Of a stretch of DNA of 8,044 bases, positions 5,687-8,044 are shown in pieces. The position numbers and the translations under genes were made by a program. How positions within the stretch are numbered: position 1 is the first letter of the stretch; every line of letters starts with the position of its first letter. The stretch is taken from assembly GCA_030045295.1 (NCBI GenBank), contig JASIGD010000271.1:1-8044 (forward strand), given 5' to 3'. The notes under the pieces were generated by a model. The model had not been told where the DNA came from and ran no database searches. It saw only the letters and a list, made by a program, of their open reading frames with translations. This DNA is from Streptosporangiaceae bacterium (GTDB lineage Bacteria > Actinomycetota > Actinomycetes > Streptosporangiales > Streptosporangiaceae).

Positions 5687-5722
5687 GTGCGCTGGCTAGC
5701 CCGCAAGCCGGTGAGCACGTCC

Positions 5723-5743
5723 CCGGGGCAGCGCTGGCCCCGG
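5723..5743 (-). terminator. Hairpin after the 77-residue gene
   Basis: On the minus strand CCGGGGC and GCCCCGG form a perfect 7-bp GC stem with a 7-nt loop, beginning 8 nt after the TAA at 5753-5751. It has no T-tract. It plausibly ends the hyfB-chrB-like-77-residue transcript and separates it from the 115-residue gene. Confidence 0.45.
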
Positions 5744-5750
5744 CGCCGGG

Positions 5751-5984
5751 TTAGTGCCCGGCGGGGAACCGGATGATGATCTTGGCCGGGACCGGGGTGC
5801 CCCAGCGGCCCGAGTCCACGTAGGTGTTGAAGGCGGGCTGGCTGTGGGTCGTGAGCGTCTTCCACAGCAGCGTGGCGACGTCGGTCTTGTGCGTGCGGGC
5901 TAGCTCGTCGATGGAGTACTTGCCGTCGCTGGTCCAGTCCCAGTCGTGATCCGGCGCGGTCTGTGCGGTGGGGTCACTGGTCAT
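5751..5984 (-). CDS. Small protein, 77 residues, LysM-like appearance
   Basis: ATG 5984 lies 18 nt after the stop of the ChrB-like gene, with a weak GGGG ribosome site 8 nt upstream. After an acidic, Trp-containing N-terminus (DHDWDW, 12-17), residues about 21-74 read KYSIDELARTHKTDVATLLW ... GRWGTPVPAKIIIRFP. This recalls a LysM module, where a helix with S-x-x-x-x-A-x-x-x-x-T-x-V-A-x-L is followed by a turn and a V-P-x-K-I-x-I-x-x-P strand. That match is by eye and covers one module only. There is no signal peptide, so if it is a LysM fold it probably acts inside the cell rather than on peptidoglycan. It appears to be the third gene of the hyfB operon. Function unknown. Confidence 0.65.
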   Translation of the reverse strand: MTSDPTAQTAPDHDWDWTSDGKYSIDELARTHKTDVATLLWKTLTTHSQPAFNTYVDSGRWGTPVPAKIIIRFPAGH

Positions 5985-6002
5985 GACAACAACCCCAGCA
6001 GA

Positions 6003-6632
6003 TCATCTCCCGGCCCGCAAGCCTCCCGCCGACGGCGGCCCTTTCCGATCCGCCCCCAGGGCAGGCTCCGGGAGAATCTCAGAGACGGGCTCCGCGCTGT
6101 AAACGCGCTGGGCGAAGTCATCGAGCACGGCACGGCATCTCGCCAGCGCGGATAGGGCTGTCTCAGCGTTTGCCGCCCCGAGAGTGTCGCGCATGCGGAT
6201 CGTTTCATTGCGTGCCGACAGCCTTTTCAGCGCTGCATCCTTTTCTCCCAGTGCGGCGTACCCGGAACGGCCTGCGGCTGCCGTGGCTTCGATCCCTGCC
6301 ACGACATCGCTGCATTCGGCGATGATCTTCCCGTATTCCCGCGCCCGCGCCGCGTTGTAGGTCGCGATCAAGTCCGGCTCGCCCTCGATCGCCTCCGCCC
6401 GCAGTACCTGAGCCGAGCCGCCTGCCTCGCCGATCATGCTTCGCAAACGGCGAAAAGCCCTCTCCGCAGCCGCAGACGCGGGCAAAGCGGCAACGGCATT
6501 CGCTGGATATACCGCGCCTATCGCGGTCAGTCGGCGTCGGATCGTGGCCTTGAGCCCGGCGTGCACCGGCAACCGGTAGATAAGCACCAGCCAGGGAGCA
6601 CGGCCGGGCCGCGCCGCCTCCGTCGCGGTCAT
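6003..6632 (-). CDS. ChrB-like N-terminal domain protein
   Basis: The product is 209 residues; the ATG at 6632 has AGGAGG (6644-6639) 6 nt upstream. Residues about 13-100 match the N-terminal domain of ChrB chromate-resistance regulators: PWLVLIYRLPVHAGLKATIR, LTAIGAVYPANAVAALP, a helical RRLRSMIGEAGGSAQVLRAEA, and an ending around DLIATYNAARAREYGKI. Residues 100-180 are helical and may form a coiled coil (EKDAALKRLSARNETIRM); the last 20 are disordered and basic. The C-terminal domain present in full-length ChrB is absent. ChrB is known as a chromate-sensing regulator of chrA, but no chromate transporter is seen here, so chromate function is not implied. Its ribosome site overlaps the stop of the HyfB-like gene, so the two are co-transcribed and probably translationally coupled. 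A role as accessory or regulator of that membrane complex is inference. Confidence 0.78.
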   Translation of the reverse strand: MTATEAARPGRAPWLVLIYRLPVHAGLKATIRRRLTAIGAVYPANAVAALPASAAAERAFRRLRSMIGEAGGSAQVLRAEAIEGEPDLIATYNAARAREYGKIIAECSDVVAGIEATAAAGRSGYAALGEKDAALKRLSARNETIRMRDTLGAANAETALSALARCRAVLDDFAQRVYSAEPVSEILPEPALGADRKGPPSAGGLRAGR

Positions 6633-6638
6633 CCTTTG

Positions 6639-6644
6639 CCTCCT
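6639..6644 (-). promoter_or_regulatory. Ribosome-binding site overlapping the hyfB-like stop codon
   Basis: AGGAGG (minus strand 6644-6639) shares two bases with the TAG (6645-6643) of the HyfB-like gene and lies 6 nt before ATG 6632. Ribosomes finishing the membrane subunit end on this site, which favours coupled translation of the ChrB-like protein. Confidence 0.75.
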
Positions 6645-8044
6645 AAACCGCGCCGAGCAGGTAGGCGAGCAGGATCACCGCAAACACGTACAGCAGGTAC
6701 AGGTTCACGTCACCTGACTGCAGCGGGCGGATGGCATCGGCGAGCCATTCGACGGAGCGGACGATCGGCCGATAGAGGTACCGCTCGAATACCGGCGTCA
6801 CCTGCGCCTCGTAATGGACCGGACCGGACCGGCCGGCTGGGTCGTCAGAGGCGCGGTGGACCGAAACCGACGGCCGGTATAGCGCGTCGAAGGTAACCCG
6901 AGTGGGAGCGGAGAACGTCATGGCCGAGTACTGCATCCGGGGCTTGAAGCTGACGATGCCGCCGTCCCAGACAGGAACCGAGACACTCGCGGCTCGCGGC
7001 CGTCCCGCCAGGAATATCAGCGCGGGAACGGCGCATGCGGCCGCGAGAAATACCGCTAGGTAGGTCGGCGAGAACGCGGAGAAGTCGGCGTGCGCCGGGA
7101 TAACGGTGAGCTTGCCGGGCAGCAGCAGCGGACCGAGCGCGACCCCCGTGACCGTCCGCGCCGCCCGTGACAGCGCCGCGAGCATGACCGGGGCGCCGAC
7201 GGCGAGCACCACGCAGGCGACCGCGAGCAGCGCCGGTCCGGCGATCGGCTGCCCGGTTTCCCGCGCGGCCGAGGCCCGCCGGGTCCTCGGCATGCCGAGG
7301 TACGGGATGCCGAAGCCACGGACGAACGCGTAGATGGCGAGTCCTCCGGTGAGCCCGAGGGTTGCGGCGGCGAGCACGATGAGGATGGCGATCAGGTGGC
7401 TGCCGGTGCGGAAGCCCTGGAACAGTCCCTGGAAGATCAGCCATTCGCTGACGAACCCGTTCAGTGGTGGCAACGCCGCGATCCCGAGCGTCCCCACGAA
7501 GGTGATCACCGCGCTGCGCGGCAGCCGGTGCACCAGACCGCCGAGCCGGTCCATGTCCCGGGTCTCCGTGGTGTGCTCGACCACCCCGGCCTCAAGGAAC
7601 AGCAGGGTCTTGTAGCAGCCGTGGTTGGCGACGTGGTACAGCCCGGCGATCAGCAGGAAAGCCCATAGCGCCTGCTGCCGGTAGGCGTGGAAGATCATCG
7701 CCGCGCCGAGCGCGGTCACGATGATCCCGGTGTTCTCGATTGTTGAGAAGGCCAGGAAGCGCTTGATGTCACGTTCCCGCAGCGCGTACAAGATGCCGAT
7801 GGCAGCGCTGATCGCCCCGGCGCCCATGGTGACCAGCCCGGGCCACGCGCCGCCTCCCGGGAGCAGCCGGAACGCGAACAGGGCGATGCCGTAGACGCCG
7901 AGCTTGACCACGACGCCGGACAGGAACGCGGACCCGTCCGCCGGGGCCACGGGGTGCGCCTCGGGCAGCCAGACGTGCAGCGGGACGAGCCCGGCCTTGA
8001 ACCCGAATCCGGTGAGGGCAAGCAGGTACGCGGTGGCCCGCCAG
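6643..8044 (-). CDS. HyfB/HycC-type membrane subunit of hydrogenase or Complex I-like complex (5' end outside window)
   Basis: The frame runs in from the right edge; 467 C-terminal residues are visible, against about 670 for E. coli HyfB. It begins inside the Proton_antipo_M domain with GFGFKAGLVPLHVWLPEAHP (visible 13-31, partly quoted), which holds the membrane lysine conserved in antiporter-like subunits. Further signatures follow: SGVVVKLGVYG (42-52), LRERDIKRFLAFSTIENTG (88-106), YHVANHGCYKTLLFLEAG (136-153) with buried His and Lys, and PPLNGFVSEW (192-201). At least eight hydrophobic helices are seen, then the HyfB-type cytoplasmic stretch with VPVWDGG and RMQYSAMTFSAP, and a last helix (LYLLYVFAVILLAYLLGAV). 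Such subunits translocate protons or sodium in group 4 hydrogenases, formate hydrogenlyase and related modules. The catalytic subunits are not in the window, so which complex it serves is open. It heads the operon with the ChrB-like gene. Confidence 0.88.
   Translation of the reverse strand, partial: WRATAYLLALTGFGFKAGLVPLHVWLPEAHPVAPADGSAFLSGVVVKLGVYGIALFAFRLLPGGGAWPGLVTMGAGAISAAIGILYALRERDIKRFLAFSTIENTGIIVTALGAAMIFHAYRQQALWAFLLIAGLYHVANHGCYKTLLFLEAGVVEHTTETRDMDRLGGLVHRLPRSAVITFVGTLGIAALPPLNGFVSEWLIFQGLFQGFRTGSHLIAILIVLAAATLGLTGGLAIYAFVRGFGIPYLGMPRTRRASAARETGQPIAGPALLAVACVVLAVGAPVMLAALSRAARTVTGVALGPLLLPGKLTVIPAHADFSAFSPTYLAVFLAAACAVPALIFLAGRPRAASVSVPVWDGGIVSFKPRMQYSAMTFSAPTRVTFDALYRPSVSVHRASDDPAGRSGPVHYEAQVTPVFERYLYRPIVRSVEWLADAIRPLQSGDVNLYLLYVFAVILLAYLLGAV

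Noticed and set aside
4364..5701. Three copies of the 8-bp palindrome GGCTAGCC (4364, 5044, 5694)
   Set aside because: Two lie near possible promoters but one is inside the 66-residue gene. With no consistent position the copies are more likely chance than a shared operator.
1..8044. Search for CRISPR repeats, transposase genes, tRNA or rRNA genes and defence-system modules
   Set aside because: No spaced direct repeats, terminal inverted repeats with a transposase, cloverleaf-like sequence or known defence motifs were seen on reading both strands.

Overview
The window is high-GC DNA (roughly 70% G+C) with strong G/C preference at codon third positions, GTG and TTG starts, and hairpin terminators without T-tracts. 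Together with the protein families seen, this points to an actinobacterium. A Streptosporangiales-like filamentous actinomycete is my inference, not something the sequence proves.

Left part, plus strand (1-2689): the C-terminal end of an MFS transporter is followed by a full-length, stand-alone thiamine-diphosphate enzyme. It resembles homodimeric pyruvate dehydrogenase E1 and transketolase, but has an altered thiamine motif and no E2/E3 partners in the window. Its 5' region carries a perfect 9-bp inverted repeat and a ten-codon reading frame with the only good Shine-Dalgarno sequence in that leader.

Middle part (2679-4801): an alpha/beta hydrolase on the minus strand overlaps the end of the thiamine enzyme tail to tail. 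It is divergent from a TetR-family regulator. The gap between the two holds an almost perfect 24-bp palindrome covering the likely -10 elements of both genes, a typical local repressor switch. The TetR gene has an unusual C-terminal extension and overlaps by ATGA a 134-residue protein of unknown function. A 17-bp perfect hairpin at 4835-4874 separates this block from the genes to its right.

Right part, all minus strand (8044 down to 4897): a 5'-truncated HyfB/HycC-type proton-pumping membrane subunit (NuoL/Mrp antiporter superfamily) is followed 10 nt later by a protein with a ChrB-like N-terminal domain, whose Shine-Dalgarno sequence overlaps the preceding stop. A 77-residue small protein with a LysM-like look comes next, then a hairpin. 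After it come a 115-residue helical protein that may be translated from a leaderless mRNA, a doubtful short ORF, and a 66-residue small protein. The first three probably form one operon tied to an energy-converting hydrogenase or Complex I-like cluster lying beyond the right edge.

No recognisable CRISPR array, transposon, tRNA, rRNA or defence system is present. The most interesting points are the orphan E1-like enzyme with its leader structure, the TetR operator, and the hyfB-chrB-like-small-protein gene association.
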